This document shows, piece after piece, positions 1 through 5,490 of a stretch of DNA of 6,154 bases. A model generated the notes under the pieces. It was given only the letters and a program-made list of their open reading frames with translations, did not search any database and was not told the origin of the DNA. The first letter of the stretch is position 1, and every line of letters begins with the position of its first letter. The position numbers and the translations under genes are program-made. Source of the DNA: Candidatus Omnitrophota bacterium (GTDB lineage Bacteria > Omnitrophota > Koll11 > Aquiviventales > Aquiviventaceae); assembly GCA_023247285.1 (NCBI GenBank), contig JAHFGU010000096.1, forward strand, positions 1 to 6,154, written 5' to 3'.

Positions 1-297
1 CAGGTGAAGAACCAGCTCAACCGGCTCATCGACGTGATCGAGGTGCAGGAGCTGCGGGAGGGCGCCTTCATCGACCGCGAGCTGCTGCTGGCGCGCGTCA
101 ACGCCAACGGGACGGCGCGCGCGCAGCTCGAGCAGCTGGCGGCGCAGTTCGGCGCGAAGCTCGCGGACCGCGGCGAGCGGTTCGTGGTCATCGAGGCCGC
201 CGGGGACACGCAGACGCTCGACCGGCTCGTGGAGCAGCTGAAGCCCCACGGCATCACCAAGCTCGTCCGCACCGGCCGCGTCGCCCTCGAAAAATGA
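1..297 (+). CDS. ilvN: Acetolactate synthase small (regulatory) subunit, 3' part only
   Basis: This is the C-terminal 98 residues of the regulatory subunit of acetohydroxyacid synthase (IlvN/IlvH). The subunit binds the catalytic IlvB subunit and gives valine feedback inhibition at the first common step of isoleucine, valine and leucine synthesis in the cytosol. The frame is open at base 1 and ends at TGA 295-297. The stretch QLNRLIDVIEVQEL is the usual end of the N-terminal ACT domain. The following RELLLARV opens the C-terminal domain, which ends with GITKLVRTGRVAL, a typical family ending. Full family members are about 160-170 residues, so roughly the first 65 residues, including most of the ACT domain and the effector site, lie outside the window. 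The GTG at 4-6 is internal, not a start. ilvB is expected just upstream but is not visible. The stop codon's last base is the first base of a repeat element. Confidence 0.93.
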   Translation, partial: QVKNQLNRLIDVIEVQELREGAFIDRELLLARVNANGTARAQLEQLAAQFGAKLADRGERFVVIEAAGDTQTLDRLVEQLKPHGITKLVRTGRVALEK

Positions 298-333
298 AAA
301 AGTGTCAGACACTTTTGGTGCCTGACACTTTTT
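297..333. repeat. Palindromic intergenic repeat, copy 1 (GTGTCAGACAC family)
   Basis: A 37-base element fills most of the 41-base gap between ilvN and the next gene. Outer arms AAAAAGTGTCAG (297-308) and CTGACACTTTTT (322-333) are perfect 12-base reverse complements around a 13-base loop. A second, mutually exclusive palindrome, AAAAGTGTC-A-GACACTTTT, lies at 298-316. Bases 297-332 are the exact reverse complement of 3699-3734. Seen directly: A-run, stem and T-run symmetry, which could act as a weak bidirectional transcription terminator. Against that, the next gene begins 5 bases later with no visible promoter of its own. It resembles a REP-like dispersed palindrome. No transposase or RAYT gene is present in the window. 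Confidence 0.85.
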
Positions 334-338
334 GAGCT

Positions 339-707
339 ATGGTGCCGTGGCCGATTGCGCTGCTGTCGCTGGGGTACGCGGTGCTCATGACGGTGTCGCT
401 GGCCAGCGTGTGGCAGATCGTGAGCGGCGCGGTCGTCCGGCCGCTGGTCTGGCCGCTGGCGTGGCTGCTGCTCTCCGCGGCCGTGATGTGCGGGCTGCCG
501 CTGCTCAAGCCGTGGGCCCGCCGGCTGGCGATCGCCGGCTCGCTCTGGCTGCTGGTGACGGCGCTGGCGATTGCCGGCGCGCTGGTCGCGCAAGGCCGGC
601 CAGGGCTCGGGCTGGCGGCGGCGCTGGGGTCGGGCGTGCACGTGCTGATCATCCGCTACTTGCAGCGCCCGGCCGTGAAACAGTATTTCGTGCCGCACAC
701 GACGTGA
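339..707 (+). CDS. Small integral membrane protein with RYLxRPxVKxxF tail
   Basis: A 122-residue, very hydrophobic protein of unknown function. Four likely membrane helices can be read at about residues 6-28, 35-55, 63-84 and 89-108, separated by short basic or proline-containing loops (KPWARR at 57-62). The end, [12 protein letters not shown] (106-117), looks like a conserved tail (YLxRPxVKxxF) that I associate with small uncharacterised bacterial membrane proteins. That association is from memory and not checked. The start is taken as ATG 339. TGA at 333-335 in the same frame rules out anything upstream, and GTG 342 or Met-17 are the alternatives. There is no good Shine-Dalgarno, because the repeat ends at 333. 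The gene ends 7 bases before ilvC, so it probably shares its transcript. Its place between ilvN and ilvC hints at a role linked to that operon, such as transport or anchoring, but nothing in the sequence proves this. Confidence 0.75.
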   Translation: MVPWPIALLSLGYAVLMTVSLASVWQIVSGAVVRPLVWPLAWLLLSAAVMCGLPLLKPWARRLAIAGSLWLLVTALAIAGALVAQGRPGLGLAAALGSGVHVLIIRYLQRPAVKQYFVPHTT

Positions 708-712
708 GGGGG
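707..712 (+). promoter_or_regulatory. Shine-Dalgarno of ilvC
   Basis: The purine run AGGGGG lies just before ATG 715 and overlaps the last base of the upstream TGA stop. With GAGGG (706-710) as the pairing core, the spacing to the start is 4 bases, which is short but usable. It is the clearest ribosome-binding site in the window and supports start selection for ilvC. Confidence 0.6.
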
Positions 713-714
713 CG

Positions 715-1797
715 ATGGCGAAGATCTACTACGACAAGGACGCGGATCTCAAGGCGCTGAAGGGCAAGACGGTGGGGGTGATCGGCTACGGCATCCAGGG
801 CCGGGGCCAGGCGCTCAACCTGCGCGATAGCGGGGTCACGGTCATCGTCGCCCAGCGCCCCGGCGGGCCGAACTACGAGATCGCGAAGCAGGACGGGTTC
901 AAGCCGGTCTCGGCGGCCGACGCAACGCAGCGCGCGGATGTGGTGATCCTGCTCGCGCAGGACACTGCACAACCGCAGATCTACCGCGAGTCCGTCGCCC
1001 CGCGCCTGAAGGCCGGACAGGCGCTCGGATTTTCGCACGGCTTCTCGATCCTCTACCGCCTCATCACGCCGCCGAAGAGCGTGGACGTGATCATGGTGGC
1101 GCCGAAGGGGCCGGGCAGCCTGCTGCGCTCCCAGTATCTCGAGGGCAAGGGCGTGCCCGCGCTGCTCGCCGTGCAGCAGGACGCCACTGGGCGCGCGAAG
1201 CAGACAGCGCTCGCATGGGCCAAGGGCATCGGCTCGACGCGCGCCGGCGTGCTGGAGACGACGTTTAAGGAAGAGACCGAAACGGACAACTTCGGCGAGC
1301 AGGCGGTGCTCTGCGGCGGGGTCTCCGCGCTGATCAAGGCCGGGTTCGAGACGCTGGTCGAGGCCGGCTACCAGCCGGAGCTGGCGTACTTCGAATGCCT
1401 GCATGAGCTGAAGCTCATCACCGACATGATTTGGGCCGGCGGCATCCAGGGGATGCGCAAGCGCATCTCGGACACCGCGAAGTGGGGCGATGTGAGCTGC
1501 GGCCCGCGGATCATCGACGCGCGCGTGAAGGACGCGATGCGGCAGCTGCTCCGGGAAATCCAGTCCGGGGAATTCGCGCGGAAGTGGGTAGCCGAGCACG
1601 AGGCAGGCCGGCCCAACTTCACGCGCCTCATGCGGCAGGACGACGCGCACCTCATCGAACAAACCGGCGCCAAGCTGCGCGGCATGATGCCGTGGATCGG
1701 GCAGCCGGCCGCCGCGCGCAACGGCGCGCGCAAAGCTAAACCCGATGGGACGCGCCGCGCTCCCAAGGGCCGCGCGCGGCAGAAGGTCGCGCGGTGA
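715..1797 (+). CDS. ilvC: Ketol-acid reductoisomerase, class I, with a basic C-terminal tail
   Basis: IlvC isomerises and reduces 2-acetolactate (or 2-aceto-2-hydroxybutyrate) to the dihydroxy acid, using Mg2+ and NAD(P)H, in valine, leucine and isoleucine synthesis. The protein has 360 residues. Residues 1-182 form the Rossmann domain, with the dinucleotide motif GYGIQG (24-29) and the cofactor-specificity loop QRPGGPNYE (47-55). The knotted helical domain follows. Catalytic and metal residues are all visible: His-108 in FSHGF, Lys-131 in APKGPG, Asp-191 and Glu-195 in TDNFGEQ, Glu-227 and Glu-231 in ECLHEL, and Ser-252 in RISDTA. The single knotted domain is class I. Two things are odd. Arg-30 stands where most relatives have His (GYGSQGHA). 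The last ~32 residues (329-360) are a low-complexity Arg/Lys/Ala extension beyond the usual class I end. The 82-residue gene starts 3 bases after the stop. Confidence 0.97.
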   Translation: MAKIYYDKDADLKALKGKTVGVIGYGIQGRGQALNLRDSGVTVIVAQRPGGPNYEIAKQDGFKPVSAADATQRADVVILLAQDTAQPQIYRESVAPRLKAGQALGFSHGFSILYRLITPPKSVDVIMVAPKGPGSLLRSQYLEGKGVPALLAVQQDATGRAKQTALAWAKGIGSTRAGVLETTFKEETETDNFGEQAVLCGGVSALIKAGFETLVEAGYQPELAYFECLHELKLITDMIWAGGIQGMRKRISDTAKWGDVSCGPRIIDARVKDAMRQLLREIQSGEFARKWVAEHEAGRPNFTRLMRQDDAHLIEQTGAKLRGMMPWIGQPAAARNGARKAKPDGTRRAPKGRARQKVAR

Positions 1798-1800
1798 GGC

Positions 1801-2049
1801 ATGTTCGAGGGCCAGGTGCATGATCCGCGCGTGTTCATCGAAGCACTCCGCGAGTTCCACGAGGCGCCGGCGGAGCAGCGGGGCGGGATGGCCAACGCGC
1901 TCTCGGATGCCATCATCGGCAAGCGCGTGGACCTGGCCGATGTCCGGCAGGCGCTGCTGGATGCCGGCGACCATGAGCTGATGGACGCGCTGGACCGGCT
2001 GATCGAGCTGATCGAACCGTACATAGAGGAAGGCGGGGTTGAGGAGTAG
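1801..2049 (+). CDS. Hypothetical 82-residue acidic helical protein between ilvC and leuA
   Basis: I do not recognise this protein. It starts at ATG 1801, 3 bases after the ilvC stop, and ends at TAG 2047-2049. Codons are strongly G/C-ending, as in the neighbours, which argues that it is real and not a random open frame. The sequence is rich in Glu, Asp, Leu and Ala and should be almost wholly alpha-helical. There is a helix around residues 9-20, a linker with EQRGGM (25-30), a helix 29-38, a helix 43-53, and a final amphipathic helix about 58-76 (DALDRLIELIEPYIEE). It has no signal peptide, membrane segment, cysteine or metal motif. The purine run AGAAGG at 1781-1786 is 14 bases from the ATG, too far for an ideal ribosome site, so translation may be coupled to ilvC termination. 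It could be a small partner or regulator of a branched-chain enzyme, but only its position suggests this. Confidence 0.72.
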   Translation: MFEGQVHDPRVFIEALREFHEAPAEQRGGMANALSDAIIGKRVDLADVRQALLDAGDHELMDALDRLIELIEPYIEEGGVEE

Positions 2050-2052
2050 AAC

Positions 2053-2117
2053 GGCTCTAGGCTGAAGGCTCAAGGGAAATGCCTTAGCCTACAGCCCTGA
2101 GCCTCGAGCCTAGAGCG
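2053..2117. repeat. Heptad-phased inverted repeat upstream of leuA
   Basis: The 76-base gap before leuA is mostly one imperfect palindrome. Outer arms GCTCTAGGCT (2054-2063) and AGCCTAGAGC (2107-2116) are perfect 10-base complements. After two mismatches, AGGCTCA (2066-2072) pairs with TGAGCCT (2098-2104). Both arms are built on 7-base steps: GGCT begins at 2053, 2060 and 2067, and AGCC begins at 2086, 2093, 2100 and 2107. No T-run follows, so it is not a standard intrinsic terminator. The right arm ends 9 bases before the leuA ATG and would put the weak GAG-containing ribosome site inside the stem. It is reminiscent of heptanucleotide short tandem repeats known in some bacteria. Confidence 0.75.
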
Positions 2118-2125
2118 AGATCAAT

Positions 2126-3676
2126 ATGATGCGACGAATTATTATCTTCGATACGACGCTGCGCGACGGGGAGCAGTGCCCCGGGGCCTCGCTGACGCCG
2201 CCGGAGAAGCTGGAGATCGCCAAGCAGCTCGCCCGGCTGGGCGTGGACGTCATCGAGGGCGGGTTTCCGATTGCCTCGCCGGGCGACGCGCAGGCAGTTA
2301 AGATGATCGCGCAGGCGGTCAAAGGGCCGATGATCGCCGCACTCGCCCGGTCGCTGCCGGCGGACATCGATGCGGCCGCGGCAGCCCTCGCGCCGGCGAA
2401 GCGCAAGCGCATCCACGTCTTCCTCGCCACCTCGCCGATCCACCGCAAGTACAAGCTGCGCAAGGCGCGGCAGGAGATCCTGCGCCAAGCGGTGTGGGCG
2501 GTCACGTACGCCAAGCGCTACAGCCGCGATGTCGAGTTCTCGCCGGAGGACGCCTCGCGCACCGAACCGGAGTTTCTCCACGAGGTGCTCGAGGCGGTGA
2601 TCCGCGCCGGCGCCACCACGGTCAACATCCCGGACACCGTGGGGTTCGCGATCCCGGATGAGTTCGGCCGGCTCATCAAGGGCATCACTGAGCGCGTGCC
2701 GAACATCGGCCGCGCGGTGATCAGCGTCCACTGCCACAATGACCTGGGCCTCTCGGTGCCGAATTCGCTCGCCGCGATCAAGCACGGCGCCGGCCAAGTC
2801 GAGTGCACGGTCAACGGCATCGGCGAGCGGGCCGGCAACGCGTCGCTGGAAGAGATCGTCATGTCGCTCAAGATCCGCCAGGACTTCTACCAGGCGACGA
2901 CCGGCATCGATACGACCCAGATCCACGCCAGCTCGCGCCTGGTGAGCAGCCTCACCGGGATTATCGTGCAGCCGAACAAGGCCATCGTCGGCGACAATGC
3001 CTTCCGCCACGAGTCCGGCATCCATCAGGACGGCGTGCTGAAGCACGCGAAGACCTACGAGATCATGCGGCCGCAGGACGTGGGCCTGGCGCACAGCCAG
3101 CTGGTGCTCGGCAAGCTCTCGGGACGGCACGCCTTCGCGAAGCGGCTGGCCGGGTTGGGGTTCCGCCTCTCGAAAGCGGAGCTGGACCGCGCCTTCGAGC
3201 GGTTCAAGGCGCTGGCCGACAAGAAAAAGCAGGTCTTCGACGGCGACCTCATCGCCATCGTCGAGGAAGAGCTGCCGGCGGCGGAGGAGATCTACAAGCT
3301 CGACTATGTGCATACGTCGTCGGGCAGCGGCTCGGTGCCGACCGCGACGATCCGGCTGTCGCGGGAAGGGAAGGTGGCGCAGGACGCGGCCACCGGTGAC
3401 GGCCCGGTGGATGCCTGCTACCAGGCGATCGCGCGCCTGACCGGCGTCACCGCCGAGCTGGCCGACTACAGCCTGCATTCCGTGACCAAGGGGACCGATG
3501 CGCTGGGCGAAGTCGCAGTGAAGCTGCGCTACCGAGGGCAGGAGATCGTCGGCCGCGGCACTTCCACCGACGTCATCGAAGCCTCGGCGAAAGCCTATCT
3601 GAGCGCGGTCAACAAGATCCTCGCCGCTTCGACCCGGCGCGCGCCGCTTGCGCGCCGAAGCACTCTCCACCCGTGA
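2126..3676 (+). CDS. leuA: 2-isopropylmalate synthase
   Basis: LeuA condenses acetyl-CoA with 2-ketoisovalerate to give 2-isopropylmalate, the committed step of leucine synthesis in the cytosol. The 516 residues match the ~500-520 residue bacterial type. The N-terminal TIM barrel opens with FDTTLRDGEQ (8-17), giving metal ligand Asp-9 plus Arg-13 and Asp-14. The HCHND motif supplies His-202 and His-204, and NGIGERAGN (230-238) supplies Asn-238. HESGIHQDG (295-303) marks the subdomain after the barrel. Residues ~390-502 form the leucine-binding regulatory domain, with GDGPVDACYQAI and GRGTSTDVIEASAKAYL, so leucine feedback is expected. The start is ATG 2126, with ATG 2129 directly behind it as an equal alternative. 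The Shine-Dalgarno is weak (GAG 2113-2115 or GAGA 2117-2120). A short basic tail RRAPLARRSTLHP (504-516) extends past the domain. leuB, leuC and leuD are not in the window. Confidence 0.97.
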   Translation: MMRRIIIFDTTLRDGEQCPGASLTPPEKLEIAKQLARLGVDVIEGGFPIASPGDAQAVKMIAQAVKGPMIAALARSLPADIDAAAAALAPAKRKRIHVFLATSPIHRKYKLRKARQEILRQAVWAVTYAKRYSRDVEFSPEDASRTEPEFLHEVLEAVIRAGATTVNIPDTVGFAIPDEFGRLIKGITERVPNIGRAVISVHCHNDLGLSVPNSLAAIKHGAGQVECTVNGIGERAGNASLEEIVMSLKIRQDFYQATTGIDTTQIHASSRLVSSLTGIIVQPNKAIVGDNAFRHESGIHQDGVLKHAKTYEIMRPQDVGLAHSQLVLGKLSGRHAFAKRLAGLGFRLSKAELDRAFERFKALADKKKQVFDGDLIAIVEEELPAAEEIYKLDYVHTSSGSGSVPTATIRLSREGKVAQDAATGDGPVDACYQAIARLTGVTAELADYSLHSVTKGTDALGEVAVKLRYRGQEIVGRGTSTDVIEASAKAYLSAVNKILAASTRRAPLARRSTLHP

Positions 3677-3683
3677 TCCGCAC

Positions 3684-3734
3684 AAGGTGTCAGGCACCAA
3701 AAGTGTCAGGCACCAAAAGTGTCTGACACTTTTT
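3684..3734. repeat. Palindromic intergenic repeat, copy 2, with tandem 16-base units
   Basis: This element occupies nearly all of the 59-base gap between leuA and aroE. It holds two identical 16-base units, GTGTCAGGCACCAAAA, at 3687-3702 and 3703-3718, followed by a third, diverged and more palindromic unit GTGTCTGACACTTTTT at 3719-3734. Bases 3699-3734 are the exact reverse complement of copy 1 (297-332). The arms AAAAGTGTCAG (3699-3709) and CTGACACTTTT (3723-3733) can pair around a 13-base loop. The element ends one base before the aroE ATG, so any hairpin lies directly on the translation start region. Confidence 0.87.
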
Positions 3735-3735
3735 C

Positions 3736-4566
3736 ATGACGAGGCTTTTTGCGGTTATTGGGCATCCGGTCGCGCACAGCCTCTCGCCGGCCATGCACAC
3801 GGCCGCGTTCCGCGCCTTGGGACTGGACGCGGTCTATGCCGCCATCGACACCCCGCCCCGCGCGCTCTCACCGATCCTGCGCGCGCTGGTCCTCGCCGGG
3901 GTCGAAGGGCTCAACGTCACCGTGCCGCTCAAAGAGGCGGTCCTGCCGCTGCTTGACCGCGTGGATCCGGCAGCCCGCGCGATCGGCGCGGTCAACACGA
4001 TCGTGATCCGGCATCGCCGGATGACCGGCTACAACACGGATGGCGAAGGGTTCCTGCGCGCGCTGCGCGAGCTAGGCTGGCGGCCGGGGCCGGTCCGCGC
4101 GGTGATCCTCGGCGCTGGGGGTGCGGCGCGGGCCGTGGCGTGGGCGCTGGCCGGCGCGCGGGGCAGCCGGCTGACGATCGCCAACCGAGATGCGGCGCGC
4201 GCCCGGCAGCTGGCGGCGTGGCTTGCGCGGCACCGGCGCGGAGTCCGCGCGGCCGGCGTCGGGCTGCGCGACATCTCGCTCAACGGCGCCGACCTCTTGG
4301 TCAACGCGACGACGGTGGGGATGCGGGCCGGCGATCCGTCGCTCGTGCCGGCGGCGGCGCTGCGGCGCGGGATGCTCGTCTACGACCTCGTCTATCACCG
4401 CGACACCGCCCTCCTGCGCGCCGCCCGGCAGCGGGGATGTGTTGCAGCCGGCGGCTGCTCGATGCTACTATACCAAGGCGCCGCCTCGCTGGAGCGGTGG
4501 CTGCGCCGGCCGGCACCCGTCGCCGCCATGCGGCGGGCGCTGGCGCACGCCTGTGACCGCGGGTGA
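3736..4566 (+). CDS. aroE: Shikimate dehydrogenase (NADP+)
   Basis: AroE reduces 3-dehydroshikimate to shikimate with NADPH in the route to chorismate. The 276-residue length is typical. The substrate domain shows GHPVAHSLSP (9-18, Ser-15 and Ser-17 for the carboxylate), NVTVPLKE (60-67, catalytic Lys-66), GAVNT (Asn-87) and YNTDGEGF (catalytic Asp-102). The cofactor domain has the glycine loop GAGGAARA (126-133) and NRDAAR (150-155), where Arg-151 is placed to bind the NADP 2'-phosphate. NATTVGM (190-196), DLVYHRDTALL and Gln-247 in YQGA complete the family pattern. The start at ATG 3736 is forced: TGA 3724-3726 is in frame upstream, and the N-terminal motif needs this region. No Shine-Dalgarno exists because the repeat ends at 3734. 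The 3' end overlaps the prepilin peptidase start by 4 bases, implying coupled translation. Confidence 0.95.
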   Translation: MTRLFAVIGHPVAHSLSPAMHTAAFRALGLDAVYAAIDTPPRALSPILRALVLAGVEGLNVTVPLKEAVLPLLDRVDPAARAIGAVNTIVIRHRRMTGYNTDGEGFLRALRELGWRPGPVRAVILGAGGAARAVAWALAGARGSRLTIANRDAARARQLAAWLARHRRGVRAAGVGLRDISLNGADLLVNATTVGMRAGDPSLVPAAALRRGMLVYDLVYHRDTALLRAARQRGCVAAGGCSMLLYQGAASLERWLRRPAPVAAMRRALAHACDRG

Positions 4567-5486
4567 TCCGCATCGACGCATTGCTGGGACGCGAATACCT
4601 CCTCTACTGGATCGTCTGGGCGGCGGTCGGCAGCTGCATCGGCAGCTTCCTCAATGTGGTCATTTACCGCCTGCCCAGGGACCTGTCGGTCGTGGGGCCC
4701 CGCTCCTTCTGCCCGCGGTGCGAGCACCCCATCGCCTGGCATGACAACATCCCGCTCTTCAGCTACGCGGTCCTGCGCGGCCGATGCCGCCGGTGCCGCC
4801 AGCCCATCGCCTGGCGCTATCCCGCCGTCGAGCTGCTGACCGCGGCGGCGGCCGTGGCGGTGTTCAACCGCTTCGGCGTCTGGCCCTACGGCCTAGTGTA
4901 CTTCGCGCTGGTCTGCGCGCTGCTCGCCGCCAGCGTCATCGATCTGCACTTTCGCATCATCCCGGACGAGATCAGCATCTATGGCCGGTGGATCGGGCTG
5001 GCGTGCAGCTTCGCCTTGCCGCTGCTGCACGGGACCGAGTCCCGGGAGCTGGCGCTCGGCCGGTCGCTGCTGGGCGCGGTCGTCGGCGGCGGCTGGCTGT
5101 ATGCGACCGGCTCGGCCGGCGCGCTGATGCTCTATGGCCTGCGCTGGCTGGGGGTGCGGCTGCGCCGCCGGCCGTTCTGGCGGCGCCGGCTGGCGCGCTA
5201 CCGGCACCTCAAGGAAGCGATGGGCGGCGGCGACGTCAAACTCCTGGCCATGGCCGGGGCGGTGATCGGATGGAAGATGGCGACGGTGGCGTTCGTGCTC
5301 GCCCCGTTCCTCGCCCTTATCCCCGGGGTGCTGATGCTGGCCTTGAAGCGCTCGCACTTTATCCCCTACGGTCCGTACCTGTCGCTGGCCATCGTGGCCG
5401 CGATCTTCTTCGGCGAGGATCTGCTGGCGGCGAGCCGGGTCGAAGACACGGTGCGCCTGTTATGGGACGTCTACCTGTCGAGATGA
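4563..5486 (+). CDS. pilD: Type IV prepilin peptidase / N-methyltransferase (A24 family)
   Basis: This inner-membrane aspartic protease cleaves the leader of type IV prepilins or type II secretion pseudopilins and methylates the new N-terminus. In 307 residues it shows the family's N-terminal block GSCIGSFLNVVIYRLP (23-38) and two CxxC pairs, Cys-50/53 and Cys-75/78, which form the zinc-binding cytoplasmic domain. It also has the two catalytic aspartates, Asp-127 in SVIDLHFRIIPDEI and Asp-224 in GGGDVKLLAM, and the late IPYGPYLSL motif (267-275). About seven or eight hydrophobic segments are visible. A very basic cytoplasmic loop (199-215) precedes the second aspartate. The start is GTG 4563, in a GTGA overlap with the aroE stop. 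It is preceded by no clear Shine-Dalgarno, so coupling to aroE is likely. No pilin or pilus assembly gene is in the window. ComC or GspO naming is equally possible. Confidence 0.94.
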   Translation: MIRIDALLGREYLLYWIVWAAVGSCIGSFLNVVIYRLPRDLSVVGPRSFCPRCEHPIAWHDNIPLFSYAVLRGRCRRCRQPIAWRYPAVELLTAAAAVAVFNRFGVWPYGLVYFALVCALLAASVIDLHFRIIPDEISIYGRWIGLACSFALPLLHGTESRELALGRSLLGAVVGGGWLYATGSAGALMLYGLRWLGVRLRRRPFWRRRLARYRHLKEAMGGGDVKLLAMAGAVIGWKMATVAFVLAPFLALIPGVLMLALKRSHFIPYGPYLSLAIVAAIFFGEDLLAASRVEDTVRLLWDVYLSR

Positions 5487-5490
5487 GCGC

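Noticed and set aside
305..652. Protein of 115 residues on the - strand ending KVSGTKSV
   Set aside because: Its end is only the translated repeat, and the rest is antisense to the membrane protein, whose hydrophobic pattern is far more protein-like.
332..760. Alternative + frame of 142 residues overlapping the membrane protein
   Set aside because: Arg/Ala/Gly-rich shadow that also runs into ilvC. The 339-707 frame has coherent membrane helices.
649..2073. Long open frame on the - strand opposite ilvC (474 residues)
   Set aside because: It lies antisense to a certain ilvC and parts of its neighbours, is rich in Arg/Ala/His/Pro with no motif, and reflects the high GC bias that removes stop codons from other frames.
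2050..2125. Leucine leader peptide attenuator or T-box before leuA
   Set aside because: No short leucine-rich frame, no T-box core sequence and no terminator with a T-run are visible. Only the heptad palindrome is present.
2125..2130. TATGAT as a -10 promoter box
   Set aside because: It overlaps the leuA start codon, has no matching -35 at proper distance, and would place transcription inside the gene.
2084..3700. Long open frame on the - strand opposite leuA (538 residues)
   Set aside because: It is a mirror of leuA in a GC-rich genome, with low-complexity composition, and spans the repeat element. There is no recognisable domain.
297..3734. CRISPR array or composite transposon
   Set aside because: Repeat units are adjacent 16-mers without unique spacers, and no transposase or cas gene lies between the copies. 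The enclosed genes are ordinary biosynthetic genes.
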